Shown here piece after piece: positions 40,454-47,963 of a DNA stretch of 64,000 bases; position 1 is the stretch's first letter; the number at the start of each line of letters is the position of its first letter. A program made the translations under genes and the position numbers. The notes beneath the pieces were generated by a model. It was not told the origin of the DNA. It saw only the letters and a list, made by a program, of their open reading frames with translations, and searched no databases. This stretch comes from Phycisphaerales bacterium (GTDB lineage Bacteria; Planctomycetota; Phycisphaerae; Phycisphaerales; UBA5793), in NCBI GenBank assembly GCA_020852515.1, contig JADZAS010000009.1, positions 1 to 64,000 on the forward strand, given 5' to 3'.

Positions 40454-41185
40454 GTGCTCACGCAACTCATCCAGGATCGCACTGCTGCATCTACCTGCGT
40501 GTGGATGGACGCCGGATTACTGACTTACAAACTCTGCGATCGCAACTTCGACTGCGAGCATTGCCCGCTTGATGCCGCGCTGCGCGGCGCTCCGGTCGCT
40601 CCCACCTTCGAGCGAGCCGATTTGTCCTTGCGCACGTCGGAGCACGGTTGCGCGCCGCGCGACCGAGTCCATTGTGCCGGTCACACCTGGCTGAAGCGGT
40701 TGGCGGGGGGTGGCGTCGTCCGCCTGGGCATCGATCGCTTTGCCGCTTCGCTGCTGCCCACGCCCACCGGCGTGCGCTGCCTCGCTCCGCCTCGCTTCAT
40801 CCCTCGATGTCAGCCGGTATGCGAGATCGTGTCCAAGAGCGGCGGCCTGGTACTGGCCAGCCCGATCGCGGGGCACCTGGCCCGCTGGAATGATGCACTG
40901 ACGATGGATCCATCACTGCTGATCGCCGATCCGTACGACGACGGCTGGATTGCCGAACTCTGGCCACTGGATGACAGCGACCTGCCCGAGCCGGATTCGC
41001 CGAGCAGCGCGGAGCAGCAGGAACGGCTGGATCTTCGGCGCTTCATTCGGCGCGTGGGCCAGGAACTGCTTCTCGGATCGACCCCGCCGGCCGGCTTGGA
41101 CTCAAACGGTTGCGCTGGGACCGATCTCCGCTCCCTCATGGACGGCGAGCGGTTCATGCACGTGCTCGCGGAATTCATCCATTGA
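40454..41185 (+). CDS. Glycine-cleavage-H-like protein with N-terminal cysteine cluster
   Basis: 243 aa from GTG 40454, 9 bases after AGGGGG. The N-terminus has a CDRNFDCEHCPLD cysteine motif and further Cys (GCAPRDRVHC). The middle is a lipoyl/H-protein-like fold (WLKRLAGGGVVRLGIDRFAA, SKSGGLVLASPIAGHLARWN). A Lys is present near the modification loop but displaced by about one residue from the canonical lipoyl-Lys, so lipoylation is uncertain. The C-terminal part is acidic. It is not in a glycine-cleavage locus: the partners are a sigma-54 promoter, HybA/HybB-like proteins and multihaem cytochrome. A redox-scaffold role is possible. Confidence 0.75.
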   Translation: MLTQLIQDRTAASTCVWMDAGLLTYKLCDRNFDCEHCPLDAALRGAPVAPTFERADLSLRTSEHGCAPRDRVHCAGHTWLKRLAGGGVVRLGIDRFAASLLPTPTGVRCLAPPRFIPRCQPVCEIVSKSGGLVLASPIAGHLARWNDALTMDPSLLIADPYDDGWIAELWPLDDSDLPEPDSPSSAEQQERLDLRRFIRRVGQELLLGSTPPAGLDSNGCAGTDLRSLMDGERFMHVLAEFIH

Positions 41186-41385
41186 GCGCGCTGAATTACT
41201 CAAGACCGGTGTTGCAGAATTCATCAGCGCCCTCGCAGCGCTTCATCGTCCGCCGTGTGCAACCAGAGCCTGAAAGCCTCGAATTCAAGCGATTGCATCG
41301 GTTCACAGAATCTCTGCCGCGTGGCTCGCCGGTTGCATGACAACGTTTGGGTAGCCGGCTGCCGGCTCCTCGATTGGAGGTCGCC

Positions 41386-42153
41386 ATGGAAAGCATCATG
41401 AACAGATCAGTGCTCAAAGAGATCGCAGTGGACGGCGGGATTTGCCTGCTGGCGGTGGCGGCGTTGCCGATCCTCGCGCTGCTGGGCATCGCCCTGCGCG
41501 GGGCGGTGCTGCTGGCCATCATCCTCGCTGCGGCGTTGTGCGTCTTGATCTACCCCATCAGCGCGCGCTTCAGAGAGTGGTTCAAGATCGAAGCGGAGAT
41601 CGAGTACCGCCATCGCGGCCTCAGACTGGCTCGCGATGTGCTGCTCTATCCCGCCCACAGCTGGGCCCGGTGGGGAACGAAAGCGGTAACCGTCGGCGCG
41701 GATGATCTGCTCCTTTCACTGATCGGTCCGGTCGAGGCCGTTGAACTGCCCGCCACCGGCACGCACGTCGAGCAGGGCGAGGCGCTGTTTCGAGTCAGCC
41801 GCGGCGAACGGAGCGTGGATGTCCTCTCGCCGCTGTCGGGATCGGTCTGCGCGTCCAACCAGGTGCTCGCGCTCTATCCCGAACTGATGAACGAACTGCC
41901 GTTCAGCGAAGGCTGGGCGGTGCGAGTGAAGCCCGAAAGTGAAGATCATGACCGCCGCGCGCTTCTGCCGCCGCCGCGGGCCCGCGCCTGGTTCCGCAGC
42001 GAGGTCGATCGGGCGATTGACTCGGCCGGGCCGCAGCCGCCGGCCGGAGGGAGACTGCATCGCTGCATCGACACCGCCGCCTGGGAGCGACTCTCACACA
42101 TGTTCAAACAGCGCCGGGCGGCGTCGCTGCGGCCGTGGCAAGTGACCAACTGA
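41386..42153 (+). CDS. Membrane-anchored H-protein-like protein without lipoyl lysine
   Basis: 255 aa. ATG 41386 follows GGAGGT. Two N-terminal hydrophobic helices (ICLLAVAALPILALLGIAL, VLLAIILAAALCVLIY) precede an H-protein-like domain (LLSLIGPVEAVELPATGTHV, DVLSPLSGSVCASNQVL, PFSEGWAVRVKPE). The usual lipoyl-Lys position is RSVD here, with no lysine, so it is probably non-catalytic. It is the second H-like gene in the operon and may anchor or dock the first near the HybB-like protein. Role inferred from context only. Confidence 0.7.
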   Translation: MESIMNRSVLKEIAVDGGICLLAVAALPILALLGIALRGAVLLAIILAAALCVLIYPISARFREWFKIEAEIEYRHRGLRLARDVLLYPAHSWARWGTKAVTVGADDLLLSLIGPVEAVELPATGTHVEQGEALFRVSRGERSVDVLSPLSGSVCASNQVLALYPELMNELPFSEGWAVRVKPESEDHDRRALLPPPRARAWFRSEVDRAIDSAGPQPPAGGRLHRCIDTAAWERLSHMFKQRRAASLRPWQVTN

Positions 42154-42207
42154 TGTGCTGCAATCAGCGGCGCGATGACGCGCCGCTCGCCGAAGGAGGC
42201 ACGTTCC

Positions 42208-43212
42208 ATGTTCGCGCTGCCAGCCAACAAAGCGAGTCGCAGTGACATCGAGGCGCGCGGCCACGTGAAAGCGTCCGTCCGCAATGCAACTTTCGCGCGC
42301 GAAGCGCTGAGCCGGCGCGACTTCGTCAAGATCTCCGGCGTGTGCGCCGCCGGCCTGGCCACGGCCAGCGCTGCCCGCGCCTCAGAGAAGCAAACGCTCG
42401 ACGCCGATCGAAAGGGCGTGCTCGTCGATCTCACCGTCTGCGTCGGCTGCCGCCGCTGCGAATGGGCGTGCAACAACGCCAACGAGCTGCCTCACGGCGA
42501 ACTGAGCGACTGCGACGATCAGAGCGTCTTTGACTCCCGCCGGCGACCGACGTCGATCCACCTGACCGTCGTCAACCGCGTGCCCGGCCGCGATGGCGCG
42601 GCGCCGACTTTCATCAAGACCCAGTGCATGCACTGCGAGCATCCGGCGTGCGTCTCGGCGTGCCTCGTCGGCGCCATGCGCAAGACCGCAGCGGGGTCGG
42701 TCATCTACGACGCGAGCCGGTGCATTGGATGCCGCTACTGCATGGTCGCGTGTCCCTACCAGTTCGCCGCATACGAGTACGAGAAAGCGCTCACACCGCA
42801 GGTCAAGAAGTGCCAGCTCTGCCAGTCGCGCACCAGCCGCGGCGAACTGCCCGCGTGCGTGGCGATGTGCCCCGTCGAAGCGCTCACCTACGGCCGGCGC
42901 GATGAACTCCTCAAACTCGCCCACGAACGCATCGACTGCAATCCCGATCGCTACGTCAATCACGTCTACGGCGAGCACGAAGGCGGCGGGACATCGTGGC
43001 TCTATCTTGCCGATCGGCCGTTTACCGAACTCGGCTTCCCGGAACTCGGACCCGACAGCCCCGCCCAACTCACCGAGACCATTCAACACGGCATCTTTAA
43101 AGGCTTCGCCGCACCCATCATGCTCTTCGGCCTGCTCGGCGCCATCGGCAAACTGTCGCACGCCAGGGCCGCACACACGCATGCGGTGCAAACCGAAAAG
43201 GTGACGCCATGA
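42208..43212 (+). CDS. HybA-like four-cluster ferredoxin subunit, Tat-exported
   Basis: 334 aa. ATG 42208 follows AAGGAGG. Tat motif SRRDFVKISGVCAAGLATA (about residue 35). Four cysteine groups: CVGCRRCEWACN, CMHCEHPACVSACL, CIGCRYCMVACP and CQLCQSR ... CVAMCP. A C-terminal hydrophobic segment (APIMLFGLLGAIG) resembles the HybA membrane tail. It should pass electrons between the quinone-reactive HybB-like subunit and periplasmic cytochromes. Its stop overlaps the next start (ATGA). Confidence 0.92.
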   Translation: MFALPANKASRSDIEARGHVKASVRNATFAREALSRRDFVKISGVCAAGLATASAARASEKQTLDADRKGVLVDLTVCVGCRRCEWACNNANELPHGELSDCDDQSVFDSRRRPTSIHLTVVNRVPGRDGAAPTFIKTQCMHCEHPACVSACLVGAMRKTAAGSVIYDASRCIGCRYCMVACPYQFAAYEYEKALTPQVKKCQLCQSRTSRGELPACVAMCPVEALTYGRRDELLKLAHERIDCNPDRYVNHVYGEHEGGGTSWLYLADRPFTELGFPELGPDSPAQLTETIQHGIFKGFAAPIMLFGLLGAIGKLSHARAAHTHAVQTEKVTP

Positions 43213-44423
43213 CTCGCCAGCACTCCATCGACGCGTCCCGGCCGCGCTTCTTCACGCCCGGCGTGTGGGTCGTCGTCGCCATCGCTCTGATCGGCGCGGC
43301 CGCACTGCTCGCCCGGTTCATCTTCGGCCTGGGCCGCGTGACCAATCTCGACAACGGCTATCCGTGGGGCATCTGGATCGCCATCGACGTCGCGTGCGGC
43401 GTCGCGCTGGCCGCCGGCGGATTCACGACCGCCTTCGTCGCGCATCTCACCAACCGCGAGGAATTCCATCCCCTCGTGCGCCCCGCGCTGCTTACGGCCA
43501 TGATCGGCTACACGTTTGTCGCCCTGGGCGTGATGACCGACCTCGGCCGCTTCTGGGCCATGTGGCACGTCATGCTTCCCTGGATGTGGCAGGGCAACTC
43601 CGTGCTCTTCGAAGTGGCCATCTGCGTCATGACCTATGTCACCGTGCTCTACATTGAGTTTCTGCCCATCGTGTGCGAGCGCTTCATCGGGCGCGTGCGC
43701 CTGCCGGGCGCGCTGCGCGTGCTCAACGGCCCCATCGACCGGTTGCTCCGCGCGCTCGACGCCGCGCTGGGCCGCGTCATGAGCGTGTTCATCATCCTCG
43801 GCGTCGTGCTGTCATGCATGCATCAGTCATCGCTGGGCACGCTGATGGTGATTTCCGGCGCCAAACTCCACCCGCTCTGGCAGACGCCGATGCTGCCGAT
43901 GTTCTTCCTGCTCTCGGCCTTTGCCGTGGGATTCTCCATGGTGATCTTCGAGTCGCTGCTCGCCTCAAATTCGCTGCGCTTCAAACCCGAAACGGACCTG
44001 CTGGCGCGGCTGGCGCGGTTCATCCCCATCCTTCTGGGCATCTACACCATCGCCAAGGTCATCGACCTGCTCAATCGCGGCGCCGGCTTCCACCTGCTCG
44101 ATGGTTCGCGCGCGAGCGTGCTCTTCATTATCGAATTCGGCCTCGGTGTGGTGGCGCCGTTCATCATTCTCATGGTCGACCGCTGGCGTCACTCGGCGCG
44201 CGGCTTGTTTGCCGCGGCATCGCTGGTGATCGCAGGCGTCGTCATGAATCGCCTCGACGTCTTCCTGCTCGCCTACACGCCCACGATCGAGACCCGGCCG
44301 TACTTCCCGGCCCCCGCCGAGTTTGCCGTCACGGCCGGGTTCATCGCCATGATCGTGCTCATCTACCGCTTCATCGTGCTGAACTTCCCGGTCATCGAGC
44401 GCCTCGAGGAGGTGCGGGCATGA
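43209..44423 (+). CDS. HybB/NrfD-like quinone-reactive membrane subunit
   Basis: 404 aa, about ten membrane helices, with the N-terminal VTNLDNGYPWGIWIAID block typical of HybB/NrfD proteins, which bind menaquinone at the outer side of the membrane. No haem or iron-sulfur ligands of its own. Its start overlaps the HybA-like stop and its stop overlaps the cytochrome start (both ATGA), indicating a tightly coupled HybA-HybB-cytochrome complex such as the Cbc-type complexes known in Geobacter. Confidence 0.92.
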   Translation: MTRQHSIDASRPRFFTPGVWVVVAIALIGAAALLARFIFGLGRVTNLDNGYPWGIWIAIDVACGVALAAGGFTTAFVAHLTNREEFHPLVRPALLTAMIGYTFVALGVMTDLGRFWAMWHVMLPWMWQGNSVLFEVAICVMTYVTVLYIEFLPIVCERFIGRVRLPGALRVLNGPIDRLLRALDAALGRVMSVFIILGVVLSCMHQSSLGTLMVISGAKLHPLWQTPMLPMFFLLSAFAVGFSMVIFESLLASNSLRFKPETDLLARLARFIPILLGIYTIAKVIDLLNRGAGFHLLDGSRASVLFIIEFGLGVVAPFIILMVDRWRHSARGLFAAASLVIAGVVMNRLDVFLLAYTPTIETRPYFPAPAEFAVTAGFIAMIVLIYRFIVLNFPVIERLEEVRA

Positions 44424-45550
44424 AACGCATCCTTACATCCGCTGTCATGCTCACGTTCGTTTCCGGTCTCGCGCTGCTTCTCGGGGCCGACCGGATCACC
44501 CCGTCGATGCACCACTGGCAAGATGCGCCGCTGCCTGGATGCCGCAACTGCCACGACGAAGCCGGCCGGCCGCCGGCCGACTCGCACCAGCCCGTCGCGT
44601 TCGCGCATGACGTTGCCCCACGGCCGGCCGCGTCGCCCCGGGGCGGCGTTCCCGACGTGGTCGTCATCGCCCAACTCGCCGAGCACTACAGCCCGGTGCT
44701 CTTCGACCATCGCGTCCACGCCGACATGTCGCAGCTCAACGGCGGCTGCTCGAACTGCCATCACAACTCCGCGGCCGATGGGCAGGTCGCCGCCTGCCGC
44801 GAATGCCACTCGCCGCTGCGCGGTGGCGGCACGCTGACGCAGCCGAGCCTCAAAGGCGCCTACCACCGCCAGTGCCTCGGCTGCCACCGCGACTGGAGCC
44901 ATGAGAACGGCTGCGGCTACTGCCATCGCGAGCAGTCGCCGCGCACCGACGTGGCGCATGTCATCGATCCCACCGACATCCTCATGACGCCGCACCCACG
45001 CGTGCAGCCCAGCGGTTCGTACATCTATCAGACGAGCAGCCCGTCAGGCTCGCTGGTGAGCTTCTCCCACGACGGCCATGCCCAGGCCTACGGGCTCAAG
45101 TGCGTGGACTGCCACCAGGGCGGCTCGTGCGCCGGCTGCCACGATGGACAGGCGCCCGCGAGCCAGGCGGCCGGCGAAATGACCTCCTGCCAGGCGTGCC
45201 ACGCGACCAACGACTGCAACTTCTGCCACGCCGACTCCGCCCGGCCGGCGTTCGAGCATTCCGCCTCCACCGGCTGGAGTCTCGAGCCGCAGCACACCGG
45301 CGTTGCGTGTGTCTCATGCCACGGGCGCGTCGAGGCGTTCCTGACGCCCTCGACCAGTTGCCGTGCCTGCCACGGCGATCTCAGCCCGGCCAACTTCGAT
45401 CATCGCATCACCGGCGTGCCGCTGCAGGGCAGCCACGCGCTGCTCGAATGCTCGCGCTGCCACACCGGCAGCCGCGCCGACAGCCCCGCGACGTGCAACG
45501 GCTGTCACGCCGACAAGAACTATCCGCAGAACTCGCCGGGCGTGCGGTAG
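44420..45550 (+). CDS. Thirteen-haem cytochrome c
   Basis: 376 aa. ATG 44420 (GAGGAGG 7 bases upstream) starts a signal peptide (MKRILTSAVMLTFVSGLALL). Thirteen CxxCH motifs follow: CRNCH, CSNCH, CRECH, CLGCH, CGYCH, CVDCH, CAGCH, CQACH, CNFCH, CVSCH, CRACH, CSRCH and CNGCH. It is the likely periplasmic electron acceptor or donor of the HybA/HybB-like complex encoded just before and may exchange electrons with the molybdoenzyme of the neighbouring operon. It ends the sigma-54-controlled operon. Confidence 0.92.
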   Translation: MKRILTSAVMLTFVSGLALLLGADRITPSMHHWQDAPLPGCRNCHDEAGRPPADSHQPVAFAHDVAPRPAASPRGGVPDVVVIAQLAEHYSPVLFDHRVHADMSQLNGGCSNCHHNSAADGQVAACRECHSPLRGGGTLTQPSLKGAYHRQCLGCHRDWSHENGCGYCHREQSPRTDVAHVIDPTDILMTPHPRVQPSGSYIYQTSSPSGSLVSFSHDGHAQAYGLKCVDCHQGGSCAGCHDGQAPASQAAGEMTSCQACHATNDCNFCHADSARPAFEHSASTGWSLEPQHTGVACVSCHGRVEAFLTPSTSCRACHGDLSPANFDHRITGVPLQGSHALLECSRCHTGSRADSPATCNGCHADKNYPQNSPGVR

Positions 45551-46384
45551 GTGTTGCCCGTCAAGTCCCTCGCCCCGCTGCCGCGCGCGTTCACATGGCG
45601 CTGGCGGCTTGGACACCGACAACGTGCGACCTCATCGGCACGCTCGTGGGACTGGTGCGCGGGGCCGGTTCACCACAGTGAGGCGCGAAGGCTCGCCAAG
45701 ATGATCACGAAGTAGCGACATCGCACTTGAACTCAAAGTGCTGAATCTGGCGCGCCCTGACACCTTGCGACAACGGAATCCAGTACCCTGCGAAACAGAG
45801 ACTTGCAGAGACTTTTGGCCCGAATCGGCGCTTTTGGCGACCCGGGCTGCGCCCATCGGTTATGACCTCGGCGCGGGCAAAGACACAGCCCGACATCGAC
45901 GCCTTCTCCAAGTCGCTTGCCAAACAATGGCCTGCAAACGCAAACGTCGTCGAGGTTTCTCGGCGGCGTCTCCAGAAAACCACAGGGCCGGCTGCGTTTG
46001 CAACCGGCCAGGGCGAGGTTTCCCAACTCCCATCAAATGGACATGGGACCCGAATAGTGGGGGCGCGACAGCGTTCGAGCCGCAACGCGCACTGGGGAGC
46101 GACTCCGTAGCGATGCTCGCCATCCGCAAGTTGCTGCGCAGCGACGGTCTCATCCGCGCGGCGTCGGTGCGACTCTCGGGCGCACTGACTGCCGACCAAC
46201 AATCGGTGCCGGACCGGACGCCCAGGCGCCCTGCCGAGCCTCTGCACTGGCCGGCATCGCGGCGCTGCTCTGGTTGACATCAAGCAGCCGCCAAGCGCTG
46301 CAGGGCCAGTCGAACACGGCCACAGGGCGTTCGGTCTTCATGTCTTGGTTGACAAGCGGGCCCTTGTCGGCCGACGTCCGTACT
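45551..46384. other. 834-base stretch without a supportable gene
   Basis: Several long stop-free frames exist on both strands, as expected at high GC, but none shows a ribosome-binding site, known motif or coding character. The region contains scattered stop-free fragments and no clear hairpin. It separates the cytochrome operon from the GH130 gene and may hold gene debris. Confidence 0.5.
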
Positions 46385-47878
46385 TCATTCGTTGCGGCCG
46401 TGCTCGAGCAAGAGATTGAGCAGTGCCGGCATTTCAATCAGTGCGACACGGATTCCCGCGTCGGAGAAGCCGTAAGGCAGGACGAGATGATCACGATGCA
46501 CCATGCTGCCGCAGGAGTACAGGACGTTTGGCACGTACCCATCGCGTTCGTCTTCAGTGGGAACCATGATCGGGTTCGGCAGATGGGCAATGACACGACT
46601 GGGGTCCTTCAGATCGAGAAGACTCGCGCCGATGGCGTATCGTCGCATCGGACCTACGCCATGCGTGAGCGCCAGCCAGCCGGCTTCCGTCTCAATTGGC
46701 GAGCCGCAGTTCCCGATCTGGATCAGCTCCCACGGTCGCGTTGGCGCCTGAAGTACCTGCGTTTCGTTCCAGAATCGTACGTTATTGGAGCGCATCAAGT
46801 AGTTATTCTCGCGGTCTGACCGCGCGAGCATCACGTATTTGCCGTCGATGCGGCGCGGAAAAAGAGCCATTCCCTTGTTGCGAGCATAAGCGCCGTTGAG
46901 TGTAGAGACGCGGAATGAGACAAAGTCCGATGTCTCAATGAGCTGCGGCAGGACCTCCAGCCCGTCAAACGCGGTGTAGGTTGCGTAGTAGCGGATCGAC
47001 CCGCTGTCGTCCACGAATCGCACAAACCTGGCGTCCTCCATCCCTTGGGATTCTTTGGGCCCGGCGGGAAACAGGACGCGCTCGGACAACGGCGACTCGG
47101 GCGGATAGAGCGCCAGGTAGTTTGACGACGCAAGCAGGTGGATGATCTTGCTCGTTTGAGACATGACCGGCGGTGGAGCCAGCCGTGTGTTGTCGAGCAA
47201 CTTCAGGCCACGCTCCAATTCATCAAACGAAAATGGATCCGGCAGATGACCAAGAACGATCGCCGAAACCTCATCGCGCGCCCCCAGCTCCACGAGTTTG
47301 GCACTGAACAGGTGCTTGTCATAGAGCGGCCTTTCGCGCCGACCGGTAATCGCGTAGTTGCTGACCTGATCAAAAGTCAGGTTGCAGCGATCGTCGATCA
47401 CGCCGGTGCGGAATCCAATCGATGAAATGTGGCCCTCGCCGACCGCGCGCACGCTCATGATGAACCGCTGATGACCTGGAACAAGGCCGCTTTGATCGGG
47501 AGCCGGCACCATGGAGGGATTGAACAGCGCCGCCGCCTCGATCGAATACTCCAGCGTGAAATACGCCCCGATGAGCAGGCGCCGGTCAGCGGAAAGCGCT
47601 ACGTCCGACTCGAGATGATGGGACACCAGATCGAAATGCTGAGCCAATGTCTGCGCAATATCGCGATGGCGGTATCCAAATCCACTAAGTACCGCGCCCA
47701 GAAGTCCTGCAACTTCCGTTTCGGGAATCGCCATAATCCGATCCAATACGACTTTGACGCGCGACCGGCCGCCCGAAGCGTACACCTCCTCACCGGGCAG
47801 GTGAGGTTTGGCGATGACTCGGCGCGGATCCGGCAAAAGCCTGTGGCTGGTCCTGGTCACTTCGAGGTGTTGGGTCAT
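46385..47878 (-). CDS. GH130-family glycoside phosphorylase/glycosidase-like protein
   Basis: 497 aa from ATG 47878; the start is chosen where family-like sequence begins, since the in-frame sequence upstream is low-complexity. Shows GH130-type blocks: GHQRFIMSVRAVGEGHISS, NKGMALFPRRIDGKYVML, FVRFVDDSGSIRYYATYTAF and IQIGNCGSPIETEAGWLAL, consistent with the five-bladed propeller. GH130 enzymes phosphorolyse beta-mannosides. It follows the GT4 fusion gene by 85 bases, so the pair probably makes or salvages a mannose-containing oligosaccharide. The precise substrate is unknown. Confidence 0.85.
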   Translation of the reverse strand: MTQHLEVTRTSHRLLPDPRRVIAKPHLPGEEVYASGGRSRVKVVLDRIMAIPETEVAGLLGAVLSGFGYRHRDIAQTLAQHFDLVSHHLESDVALSADRRLLIGAYFTLEYSIEAAALFNPSMVPAPDQSGLVPGHQRFIMSVRAVGEGHISSIGFRTGVIDDRCNLTFDQVSNYAITGRRERPLYDKHLFSAKLVELGARDEVSAIVLGHLPDPFSFDELERGLKLLDNTRLAPPPVMSQTSKIIHLLASSNYLALYPPESPLSERVLFPAGPKESQGMEDARFVRFVDDSGSIRYYATYTAFDGLEVLPQLIETSDFVSFRVSTLNGAYARNKGMALFPRRIDGKYVMLARSDRENNYLMRSNNVRFWNETQVLQAPTRPWELIQIGNCGSPIETEAGWLALTHGVGPMRRYAIGASLLDLKDPSRVIAHLPNPIMVPTEDERDGYVPNVLYSCGSMVHRDHLVLPYGFSDAGIRVALIEMPALLNLLLEHGRNE

Positions 47879-47963
47879 TATGGGTGCCGCCCGGGTATGC
47901 TGTTGTGACCGGCGCCTTCGGTGCGATGGTCCTGATGGAGAATGTCTGGCTTCGCTTTGCCCA

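Noticed and set aside
43673-44419. Upstream extension of the cytochrome frame
   Set aside because: It is arginine-rich out-of-frame translation of the HybB-like gene; the cytochrome starts at ATG 44420 with a signal peptide.
45705-46283. Minus-strand frame of 192 residues and plus-strand frame of 179 residues
   Set aside because: No ribosome-binding site or recognisable motif; composition like non-coding high-GC sequence.
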